Source: JBBQSU01 sp038234815
Lineage (GTDB): Bacteria > Planctomycetota > Phycisphaerae > Tepidisphaerales > Tepidisphaeraceae
Direction: 5' to 3'
DNA length: 10,790 nt
NCBI GenBank assembly: GCA_038234815.1
Contig: JBBQSU010000114.1
Coordinates: forward strand, 1 to 10,790
Of this stretch, positions 1-6,350 are shown one piece after another. Positions within the stretch are counted from its first letter, which is position 1. The number at the start of each line of letters is the position of its first letter. A program made the position numbers and the translations under genes. A model generated the notes under the pieces. It saw only the letters and a program-made list of their open reading frames with translations. It was not told where the DNA came from and did no database searches.

Positions 1-119
1 GATATTCACAAAAAGCCCCGAAAATATGGAGAAATCGACCTTTGCGACCCAAGTGTCAGGAAGGTGGCGGCCATTTTATGTGGGGCGCCTTACCTCAGCT
101 CGATCTTGCCCCCGTGGCT

Positions 120-480
120 TGGCCCTCCGGTCCGAGTCCGGCCACCGGTCGGAGCTACGTGCCACTAAATCCACCACCACCGAGAAAATATTGCCATGCC
201 CGCGGAACAACGGCGTCAAGTGTCGGCTTGACGGCGGGCGTGGGGTGGGTACATTACCCGGCTCCCAAAAATCGCGTTGTCCTTGCATGCGCAAGGGGCG
301 TGTTGTTTGTGGAGATTCAACTGCTCGGGAGCTGTCTTGAAGACTGAGCCGGTTTAACGGCTCGCGCTGACTGGAGCGAAAGCTGCAAGGTCGGCGTGAG
401 CAGACCATGCAGCTCGGATGCCCGGTGGGTGTCCGATGCCGGGGTTTGTCCCGGTTCGTCGAAGGTCAACGACCCACCTT
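120..480 (+). ncRNA. Putative structured leader or non-coding RNA upstream of fusA (unassigned)
   Basis: This stretch has no convincing gene but an unusual density of inverted repeats. Seen directly: a 10-pair stem (194-203 with 234-243, one G-U) enclosing a perfect 7-pair stem (214-220 with 227-233); GGGT/ACCC (247-250 with 256-259); a perfect 6-pair stem with an ATGC loop (281-286 with 291-296); GTCTT/AAGAC (334-344); a perfect 6-pair stem with a 6-base loop (346-351 with 358-363); a 12-pair stem with one A-A mismatch (381-392 with 403-414); and GGTGGGT/ACCCACC (424-430 with 472-478) enclosing CCGGGG/TCCCGG (439-444 with 449-454). I could not match it to tmRNA, RNase P RNA, SRP RNA, 6S RNA or a riboswitch I know. 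It is either a long fusA 5' leader or a separate RNA gene. Strand is taken from fusA and is not proven. Short ORFs overlap it in several frames but none looks like a protein. Confidence 0.33.
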
Positions 481-518
481 GCGACGATTTTCACTGCCGC
501 TGGCTTTACAAAAACAGG

Positions 519-540
519 GTCGATGGATCGACGTCTTTTT
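519..540 (+). promoter_or_regulatory. Small hairpin followed by T-run just upstream of fusA start (possible attenuator)
   Basis: GTCGA (519-523) can pair with TCGAC (528-532) around a TGGA loop. The next bases run into a T-rich stretch (TCTTTTT, 534-540). The stem is only 5-6 pairs, so as an intrinsic terminator it would be weak, but its place about 20 bases before the fusA start would suit attenuation. It may equally be chance. Confidence 0.2.
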
Positions 541-561
541 CGTTACGCAATCGAGGATTTT

Positions 562-2694
562 ATGGCTCGTGATTTGACAAAAATTCGGAACATCGGAATC
601 GCCGCCCACATCGACGCGGGCAAAACCACCGTTTCAGAGCGTGTGCTGTTTTATACCGGCAAGATTTACAAGATGGGCGAAGTGCATGAAGGCACCGCCG
701 TCATGGACTCGATGGAAGAAGAGCAGAAGCGCGGGATTACGATCCAATCGGCAGCGACGAGTTGCTTCTGGAACCGCGGAGGCGAGCAATACAACATCAA
801 CCTGATCGACACGCCGGGGCACGTCGATTTCACGGCCGAGGTGGAGCGCAGCCTGCGCGTGCTGGACGGGGCGATCGCTGTGTTTGACGGCAAAGAAGGC
901 GTCGAGGCGCAATCGGAAACGGTGTGGCGCCAAGCGACCAAGTATTCGGTTCCGCGATTGTGCTTCATCAACAAGATGGACAAGGTCGGGGCGAGTTTCG
1001 AGTTTTCGTATAACAGCATCCTCGAGCGCCTGGGCGCGCCGGCGATTCCGGTGCAGATTCCGATTGGCGAGCAGAGCGCTTTCCAGGGCATGATCGACCT
1101 GATGCGTGGTGTGGCGTATTACTACAAAATTCAGGAAGACACCGATCAGGGCAAGACCATCACGGAGAAGCCTATTCCCGAAGACATGAAGCCGGCCTAT
1201 GAGAAATGGCACGCGCTGATGGTTGAGAAGATCGCCGAAACCGACGACGCGCTTGCGGAGAAATTTTTGGGTGGAGAGCCGATCACCGAAGCGGAACTGC
1301 GCGCGGCTCTTCGCCGGGCGACACTGGCATTTAAGGCGCATCCGGTGTTCTGTGGGTCGGCATTGAAATATGTCGGCGTGCAAAAGCTGCTGGACGGCGT
1401 GATCGATTATCTGCCGGCACCGACCGACCTCAAAGACATCGTCGGGCATGACCCGTCTGATGCCGTTGCCGAAATCACGCGAAAATTGACGCCGGACGAA
1501 CCGTTCTGCGGGCTGGCGTTCAAGATCGTCAACGACCAGCACGGCGATCTGACTTACGTGCGCGTCTATTCCGGGCGACTGGAAAAAGGCACGCGCGTTC
1601 TCAATAGCAACCGGAACAAGCGCGAAAACATCAGCCGGATGTTCCAGATGCACTCGGCCATCCGCAATCCGATCGACGTGGCCGAGGCCGGAGACATCAT
1701 CGCCTGCATCGGAGTGAAGGATGCCATCACCGGCGACACGCTTTGCGACCCGGACCACCCGATCATCCTTGAACGCATGACCTTCCCCGAGCCGGTTATC
1801 AGCATGTCGATCGAGCCGAAGACCGCTGCCGACAAGCAAAAACTGGGCGAGGCGCTGACGACACTGAAGCGCGAAGACCCGACCTTCCGGGCTAATTATG
1901 ACGAGGAAACGGGCCAGACCATCATCGCCGGGATGGGTGAGCTTCACCTGGAAATCCTGCGAAACAAGCTGATCCGCGACATGCACGTGGACGTGATCGT
2001 CGGCAAGCCGAAGGTCGCCTATAAGGAGACGATCACCAAGCACGCGGTGAGCCGTTACAAGCACGTCAAGCAGTCCGGTGGCCGCGGGCAGTTTGGCGAC
2101 TGCACGCTCACCGTGGAACACTTCAACGCAGCGGGCGTCGATCCCGAACTGCTCAAGAAGTGGGGCTGGGAAGACAACATCGCCTTTGAGAACAAAATCT
2201 TTGGTGGATCGATCCCCAAGGAATACATCCCCTCGGTGGAATATGGTGCCCGCATGGCCGCCAAGACCGGCGTGCTGGCCAACTATCCGCTCATCAACGC
2301 GAAGATCACGCTGACCGACGGTTCGTATCACCCGGTGGACAGCTCGCAGATCGCCTTTGAACTGGCCGGCAGCGGGGCATTCAAGGACGCCTGCGCCAAG
2401 GCCGGCGCGACGCTGCTCGAGCCGATCATGAAGGTGGTTGTGACCACGCCGGAAGAATTCGTCGGCAACGTTGTCGGCGATCTCAATCGGCGCCGCGGGC
2501 TGATTCTCAATTCCGACCAGCGTGGCAACACGCGAATCGTGGAGGCCGAAGTTCCACTGAGCGAGATGTTCGGCTACACGACCGAGCTTCGTGGCATGTC
2601 CACCGGCCGGGCCAGTAGCGTGATGGAACCGCTGAAGTATTCGGAAGTACCCAGCAACGTGAAGAAGGAAATTCTGGAAGAACAAGGGCGATAA
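562..2694 (+). CDS. fusA: Translation elongation factor G (EF-G)
   Basis: EF-G is the cytoplasmic GTPase that drives tRNA-mRNA translocation on the ribosome and acts with RRF in recycling. The 710-residue product is complete and slightly longer than the usual ~690-700. GTPase motifs are intact: P-loop AHIDAGKT (15-22), switch I RGITI (57-61), DTPGH (83-87), NKMD (137-140) and GSALK (265-269). Later landmarks are FPEP at the domain III boundary (408-411), GMGELHLEI (457-465), the domain IV tips QSGGRGQFG (504-512) and DGSYHPVDSS (586-595), and a complete domain V. I chose ATG 562 because GAGG (553-556) sits 5 bases upstream and homologues start about here. The frame stays open back to 418 and has another ATG at 523, but that extension resembles no EF-G. 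Domain IV carries extra residues at about 520-540. No rpsL, rpsG or tuf lies alongside, so the gene is outside the str operon. The canonical motifs suggest the translocating form and not a divergent paralogue, which is an inference. Confidence 0.97.
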   Translation: MARDLTKIRNIGIAAHIDAGKTTVSERVLFYTGKIYKMGEVHEGTAVMDSMEEEQKRGITIQSAATSCFWNRGGEQYNINLIDTPGHVDFTAEVERSLRVLDGAIAVFDGKEGVEAQSETVWRQATKYSVPRLCFINKMDKVGASFEFSYNSILERLGAPAIPVQIPIGEQSAFQGMIDLMRGVAYYYKIQEDTDQGKTITEKPIPEDMKPAYEKWHALMVEKIAETDDALAEKFLGGEPITEAELRAALRRATLAFKAHPVFCGSALKYVGVQKLLDGVIDYLPAPTDLKDIVGHDPSDAVAEITRKLTPDEPFCGLAFKIVNDQHGDLTYVRVYSGRLEKGTRVLNSNRNKRENISRMFQMHSAIRNPIDVAEAGDIIACIGVKDAITGDTLCDPDHPIILERMTFPEPVISMSIEPKTAADKQKLGEALTTLKREDPTFRANYDEETGQTIIAGMGELHLEILRNKLIRDMHVDVIVGKPKVAYKETITKHAVSRYKHVKQSGGRGQFGDCTLTVEHFNAAGVDPELLKKWGWEDNIAFENKIFGGSIPKEYIPSVEYGARMAAKTGVLANYPLINAKITLTDGSYHPVDSSQIAFELAGSGAFKDACAKAGATLLEPIMKVVVTTPEEFVGNVVGDLNRRRGLILNSDQRGNTRIVEAEVPLSEMFGYTTELRGMSTGRASSVMEPLKYSEVPSNVKKEILEEQGR

Positions 2695-2716
2695 GGCCCG
2701 GTTTTTCGGGGCTTTT
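2693..2716 (+). terminator. Probable intrinsic terminator of fusA
   Basis: Bases 2693-2700 pair with 2707-2714, with one G-G mismatch and a 6-base loop GTTTTT. The last stem bases merge into the TTTT of 2713-2716. The stem starts inside the TAA stop codon. The T-run is short, so efficiency is uncertain, but the position fits a monocistronic fusA. Confidence 0.55.
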
Positions 2717-2879
2717 AGTGAGATGGAGGCGACCGGGCCGGGCGGAAAGTTTCCCGACCGCGGCTCTACATGTTGGGGTAAGCCGATCGGCGGACGCAAC
2801 CTGTGGGGGTTAGGACGTTACCGACCTTCAGGGCAAACATTCAAGCGGCCCGCAGGATTAGTCCGATAAGTCCGAAGTG
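2717..2879. other. Intergenic gap between fusA terminator and HEAT gene
   Basis: No gene is seen. The gap should carry the promoter of the HEAT/membrane operon but I cannot identify one with confidence. Small features are a GGAAA-G-TTTCC palindrome (2744-2754) and a tandem AGTCCGA direct repeat (2860-2866 and 2869-2875) lying just before the start codon in place of a normal ribosome binding site. Confidence 0.5.
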
Positions 2880-4844
2880 ATGCTCGATCGACTTATCAAT
2901 GCGCTGGTGGCCTCTTCAAACGAGGCCGCCGACGATCTGTTGCTTGAGGCCTTGCAACTCGGGAATGACCGGGAGCAGGAAGTGGCACTGGACGGATTAA
3001 TTCGTCGAGAAACCACGCACGGACTAGGAGCCGTAATCGGCCGCTTCGCGGAATTGACGCCATCCATACAGCACCAGGTGATGGAGCATATTAAGGCGTT
3101 TCACCACGCCATTCGCGAGTGCGCCCGCAGTGATAACAAGGAGCTGCGCCTGTCGGCAATGAAATTGCTCGCGATGGGGCGACAAGGAAAACTGGCCTAT
3201 ACGCTTTCTGACAGTCTGCACCATTCCGACGAGACGATCAGCAAGGCCGCCTGCGAAGCGATGGTGGCGCTGGCCCGGTGGGTTTCGGTGGAAACTCGCC
3301 GCCTGCAACGTGGGCACGAAGAAATTCGTACCGGCGAAACGCAGGCAAAGCGACCAGCGGGGGCTGCATCGGTGCCCACTTCGCCGCTGAGTGTCTACCA
3401 GGACCTGATGGCGCAGCGGCCGGAGATCGAATTGGCGGTGGCCCGCGCGCTTGACGTACATCGTGGCCGCCACGGTCAGGATTTACTTCGCGCCGCCATG
3501 CTGCTGGCCGACTGGTCGGGATCTCAAACGCTGGCGATCGTCACGACTGCAAGGCATGGCGGGCAAAGCCTGATGGTCCGCAGGCTGCAACAATCACCCG
3601 AGAGCGAACACGTCGAGGCATTTTTGCTGGGCGCGTCGGTGGGCGGATTGCGATCACACTTCGGTATCACGTTTTCGCAAATTGATGAAGCGCCAGTGCT
3701 TGATGCACTGTTGCGCAAGACGCATTGGCTGAAGGAACATCATCTGCAGCAGGCCATGCAGCAGGTGACGCGCGGGACGTGGTGGGGCGAGGTGGAATTA
3801 CAGCGGGAGATCGAGCGGCGCGATCCGCTGGATGCGGCCAAGGTGGCCGAGTGGCTGGCGGTGTCGGGGATGCACGACGTGTCGCAGGACGAGCGGTTCG
3901 ACCGGATTCGCATCTATGCGCAGGACAGCTTCGCGGCCAAACTTCGGCTGCTAATGATAGCGGCCCGGCGCAAGAAGGGGGCCTCGGTCGCATTCTTGCG
4001 GGCAATGCTGAATGAAGCCGACGAGCGACTGGTGCGCATGGCCGCTCGGGAGATCGTCCGGCGTCGGCCTGCGGACTTCGAGAACATGCTGTTGCAACTG
4101 ATGACCACGGCCCCGGAAAGCGTTCGCGGGGTGATCGCCCGGGCGGTGGGGCAGAGCGGATTCGAGCAATTCTGGACGCGCTTTGACAAGCTGGACCGAT
4201 CGACCCGCAGGCAGGCCGGTCGAGCCATGCTCAAGCTTCTTCCAGACGCGCCCAATCGCCTGGCCAAGCGGCTGCTCAGTGGGCCGATGGAACAGCGTAT
4301 CAAGGCGATGCAGATCACCCAGGAGCTGAAGCTGGCTGAGCAACTCAAGGAACCGCTTATTGCCAACTGCTCTGATCCCAATCCGAGACTTCGCAGCAAG
4401 GCCGTGAGCGTTCTAGGCGATTTGCCGTCGGTGACCCCGGATCTGTTGATCGAAAAGCTGATAAGTGATTCGGACCCGCGCGTGCGGGCGAATGCTATTG
4501 AAGTGTTAGAATCCAAGGGCAACCGCGAAATGTTGCCAGTGCTGATTCAGCGGGCCCAGCAGTCCATCAACCGCGAACGGGCTAACGCCATCAAGGCGCT
4601 CCACAAGCTTAAAGTGCAGACGTTCTCCAGTCAGTTGCAGGTGATGCTGCACGATCCGCGTAGCGAGCATCGCATCAGCGCGCTGTGGGCGTTGCGCCAG
4701 GTGGCGTTCTGGCCGTTGCTCAAGGACGTAGTGGCCCTGGCTAAACAGGATGAGAACCTGCGCGTGCGCAGGTACGCGGTGAACGTCCTGCGGCAGGTGT
4801 CGGAAGTGTTTCACCAGGAACACCCACAAAGCAAGGCGGGGTAA
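2880..4844 (+). CDS. HEAT-repeat helical scaffold protein, function unknown
   Basis: The 654-residue product is almost wholly alpha-helical and lacks a signal peptide or membrane segment, so it is probably cytoplasmic. HEAT-type repeats (helix, turn, then a D-P/D-x-x-x-R-x-x-A pattern) are clearest at residues 497-640, with DPNPRLRSKAVSVLGDL, DPRVRANAIEVLES and DPRSEHRISALWALRQV. A degenerate set lies at about 23-137. Such solenoids usually bind proteins and carry no catalysis. The start is GTG 2877 or the adjoining in-frame ATG 2880. I prefer the ATG. There is no good ribosome binding site: AGGA at 2854-2857 is too far away. The gene is followed after 2 bases by a small membrane-protein gene, so the two are probably co-translated and may act together, the solenoid docking on the membrane partner. 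Relatives with catalytic roles (HEAT lyases, PBS lyases) cannot be excluded, but I see no active-site signature. Confidence 0.85.
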   Translation: MLDRLINALVASSNEAADDLLLEALQLGNDREQEVALDGLIRRETTHGLGAVIGRFAELTPSIQHQVMEHIKAFHHAIRECARSDNKELRLSAMKLLAMGRQGKLAYTLSDSLHHSDETISKAACEAMVALARWVSVETRRLQRGHEEIRTGETQAKRPAGAASVPTSPLSVYQDLMAQRPEIELAVARALDVHRGRHGQDLLRAAMLLADWSGSQTLAIVTTARHGGQSLMVRRLQQSPESEHVEAFLLGASVGGLRSHFGITFSQIDEAPVLDALLRKTHWLKEHHLQQAMQQVTRGTWWGEVELQREIERRDPLDAAKVAEWLAVSGMHDVSQDERFDRIRIYAQDSFAAKLRLLMIAARRKKGASVAFLRAMLNEADERLVRMAAREIVRRRPADFENMLLQLMTTAPESVRGVIARAVGQSGFEQFWTRFDKLDRSTRRQAGRAMLKLLPDAPNRLAKRLLSGPMEQRIKAMQITQELKLAEQLKEPLIANCSDPNPRLRSKAVSVLGDLPSVTPDLLIEKLISDSDPRVRANAIEVLESKGNREMLPVLIQRAQQSINRERANAIKALHKLKVQTFSSQLQVMLHDPRSEHRISALWALRQVAFWPLLKDVVALAKQDENLRVRRYAVNVLRQVSEVFHQEHPQSKAG

Positions 4845-4846
4845 GC

Positions 4847-5278
4847 ATGAATGCAAAGCCATTTGCAATAGTTTCGGCCTGGGCAATCGGATTGTTTGTA
4901 TTTACAACAATTACGATAGCATCCCCGTCGCAGGATGAAGTCTTCAACAGCATCCGCACGCACGTGAGCGAAAGTTCCAGCGATGCCACACTGATCGTGC
5001 TGCTGTTTGTCGGCGGGGTGATTGCACTGTGCGGACTGGTCTACCTCAGCCACAGGGAAGTTCGCGCCGTTTCGCCGAGTACGCTCAATCACCAGGGCAA
5101 ACTCCTCAAGGAAATCATGCGTGAAACCGGCCTGAAGGCTGCGGAACTAAAGCAACTGAAAATGCTGGCCGAGCGGCTGGAGGAGCGACAAAACTTGAAG
5201 CTCAAATCCCCGCTCACGCTCATGCTCTGTCCGTCGGTGCTGCAACGCGCCATGCGCGAGCAAGCCCCGCCGGTTTGA
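4847..5278 (+). CDS. Small membrane-anchored protein with conserved-looking cytoplasmic helical tail, unknown function
   Basis: The product has 143 residues. Residues 6-25 are hydrophobic and end in a signal-peptidase-like TIAS, so they are a signal peptide or first membrane helix. A second clear membrane helix spans about 47-67. The remaining ~75 residues are charged and helical, and after helix 2 would lie in the cytoplasm by the positive-inside rule (SHREVR at 68-73). The tail contains GLKAAELKQLKMLAERLEE followed by KSPLTLMLCPSV, an ordered helix-turn pattern that looks like a small domain and not low-complexity filler. I do not recognise a named family. ATG 4847 lies 2 bases after the HEAT gene stop, with purine-rich AAGGCGGGG at 4833-4841 as its ribosome binding site, so expression is likely coupled. 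The reasonable inference is a membrane anchor or regulator for the upstream solenoid protein. Confidence 0.8.
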   Translation: MNAKPFAIVSAWAIGLFVFTTITIASPSQDEVFNSIRTHVSESSSDATLIVLLFVGGVIALCGLVYLSHREVRAVSPSTLNHQGKLLKEIMRETGLKAAELKQLKMLAERLEERQNLKLKSPLTLMLCPSVLQRAMREQAPPV

Positions 5279-5337
5279 GTGTTGTCAACGGATTGCGGAC
5301 GTGCGTGGCGTCGCTCGATCGCTCCGGAGAATTGGGG

Positions 5338-6135
5338 TCAATGATGGAGGTAATAGACCATCGACAACACCGTGCCGATCGCGCCGCAGATCACGCCCGC
5401 GATCGCCATCCCTCTGCCAGCCGATGTCCCGCTGCGTGTCACCTGCACGAACCCGAGAACACCGAACACCACCGCCAGCGCCGGCGCAATCACTGTGCAA
5501 CTGGCTGGAATGCCAAGAATTCCCAGCACCAGCGATGCCACGCAAAATCCGTTATTGGCGCTGGTCGATTCCAGCGTCGTGCCCTCCATCGTAAAGGGCA
5601 TTCCGCAGTTGCGGCAGTTATTCGATGTGATCGTGCTGAACGTTTGGCAGCGCGGGCACTTGATGCTCTGCGCGCCATTGGTTTGGCGCACGATCTCAGG
5701 CGCGCGCTCACCGGCAGCGGCATAAGCGTGAACCGGGTGCGGGTCCTGCTTGATGATCTCGCGTGTAATCGGATCGATCAGCCGCCCGTACCGATCGAGA
5801 ATCGGGATGACGATATTATTTCCGCAGGTTGGGCATTGGCCTTCCTGCCCGCCAAGGCCTTCGTTGGCCTCCAGCCGCGAAGAGCAATAGGCGCAGTTAA
5901 ATCCGTAGCGCTTGCCCGGCGCGCGGCTGATCCCGCTAACCGCGATACGCCCGCGCGATCGGCGTTCATCGACTTGCTGCGTCGGCTTAGGCTTTGGCGC
6001 GGGAACCGGCAGGGCCGCGGATTCGCTCGGCACCTGCACCGTGGTCATGCAGGTGGGGCAGCGCACGAGCGTGCCCACCTGCGAATCGTCAACGCACATC
6101 GGTGTCTTGCAGAAATCGCACGCAAAAACGATCAT
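5338..6135 (-). CDS. Triple zinc-ribbon protein with C-terminal DUF4190-like membrane domain
   Basis: The 265-residue product has three CxxC-CxxC zinc ribbons: C6-C9/C26-C29, C81-C84/C101-C104 and C160-C163/C174-C177. The first two are the short type frequent in planctomycete proteins, ending in VQVP- and IVIP-like strands. A proline-rich linker (43-52) separates ribbons 1 and 2. The C-terminus (199-262) holds two hydrophobic helices around a VTRSG-GRGMAIAG loop, typical of DUF4190-type domains, giving a membrane anchor with the ribbons probably in the cytoplasm. ATG 6135 is chosen because ribbon 1 begins at once. An in-frame TTG at 6168 would add 11 residues of no clear value. Neither start has a strong ribosome binding site. 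The gene converges with the HEAT/membrane pair (59 bases apart) and diverges from the DedA gene. No enzymatic motif is visible. The role may be protein binding or sensing, but this is unknown. Confidence 0.85.
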   Translation of the reverse strand: MIVFACDFCKTPMCVDDSQVGTLVRCPTCMTTVQVPSESAALPVPAPKPKPTQQVDERRSRGRIAVSGISRAPGKRYGFNCAYCSSRLEANEGLGGQEGQCPTCGNNIVIPILDRYGRLIDPITREIIKQDPHPVHAYAAAGERAPEIVRQTNGAQSIKCPRCQTFSTITSNNCRNCGMPFTMEGTTLESTSANNGFCVASLVLGILGIPASCTVIAPALAVVFGVLGFVQVTRSGTSAGRGMAIAGVICGAIGTVLSMVYYLHH

Positions 6136-6350
6136 CAAGCACGGATCGTAATTCGGGTACGCAGCCAACTCAATCGAGCGGGCGATGAATCGTTGGCGCA
6201 GAACCCGTCGCTTGATACCAGGCGAAGGCGCGCTCAGTCACTTTGCCATCGGGGCAACTCTCTGGTATCAACTTCACCGTCGCGGCGCTCGTTGTCGGCC
6301 ACCGGGGCCAAAGGCTTGCAGCCCGCGGGTTCTCTTTCAGGTTGCTGCCC
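6136..6350. promoter_or_regulatory. Divergent intergenic region with long-spaced inverted repeat
   Basis: This 215-base gap lies between two divergent starts and must hold both promoters, though I cannot identify convincing -35/-10 boxes. It contains a perfect 10-base inverted repeat, TTGATACCAG (6212-6221) and CTGGTATCAA (6262-6271). Between the arms is a smaller TTGCC/GGCAA stem (6243-6247 with 6253-6257). It could be a two-site operator or an RNA hairpin in the leader of either gene. Confidence 0.35.

Noticed and set aside
229..255. Promoter-like TTGACG (229-234) and TACATT (250-255)
   Set aside because: The spacer is only 15 bases, the -10 match is 4 of 6, and the -35 sits inside a strong stem-loop arm. 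Not supportable as a promoter.
26..408. Overlapping short frames on both strands at the left end (26-340 +, 42-347 +, 76-408 -)
   Set aside because: Three competing frames of similar length, none with domain character, overlap strong inverted repeats, so the region is better read as non-coding.
418..561. 48-codon N-terminal extension of fusA
   Set aside because: The frame is open but resembles no EF-G N-terminus, and ATG 562 has a GAGG ribosome binding site at a good distance.
634..2799. 721-residue open frame on the minus strand
   Set aside because: It is antisense to fusA over almost its whole length. fusA has every EF-G motif, whereas this frame shows only biased, domain-free sequence typical of the complement of a GC-rich gene.
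5279..5337. Bidirectional terminator between convergent genes
   Set aside because: Only a short CTCCGGAG palindrome is visible, with no adequate stem and T-run. The same holds for 7017-7064 between the DedA and TPR genes.
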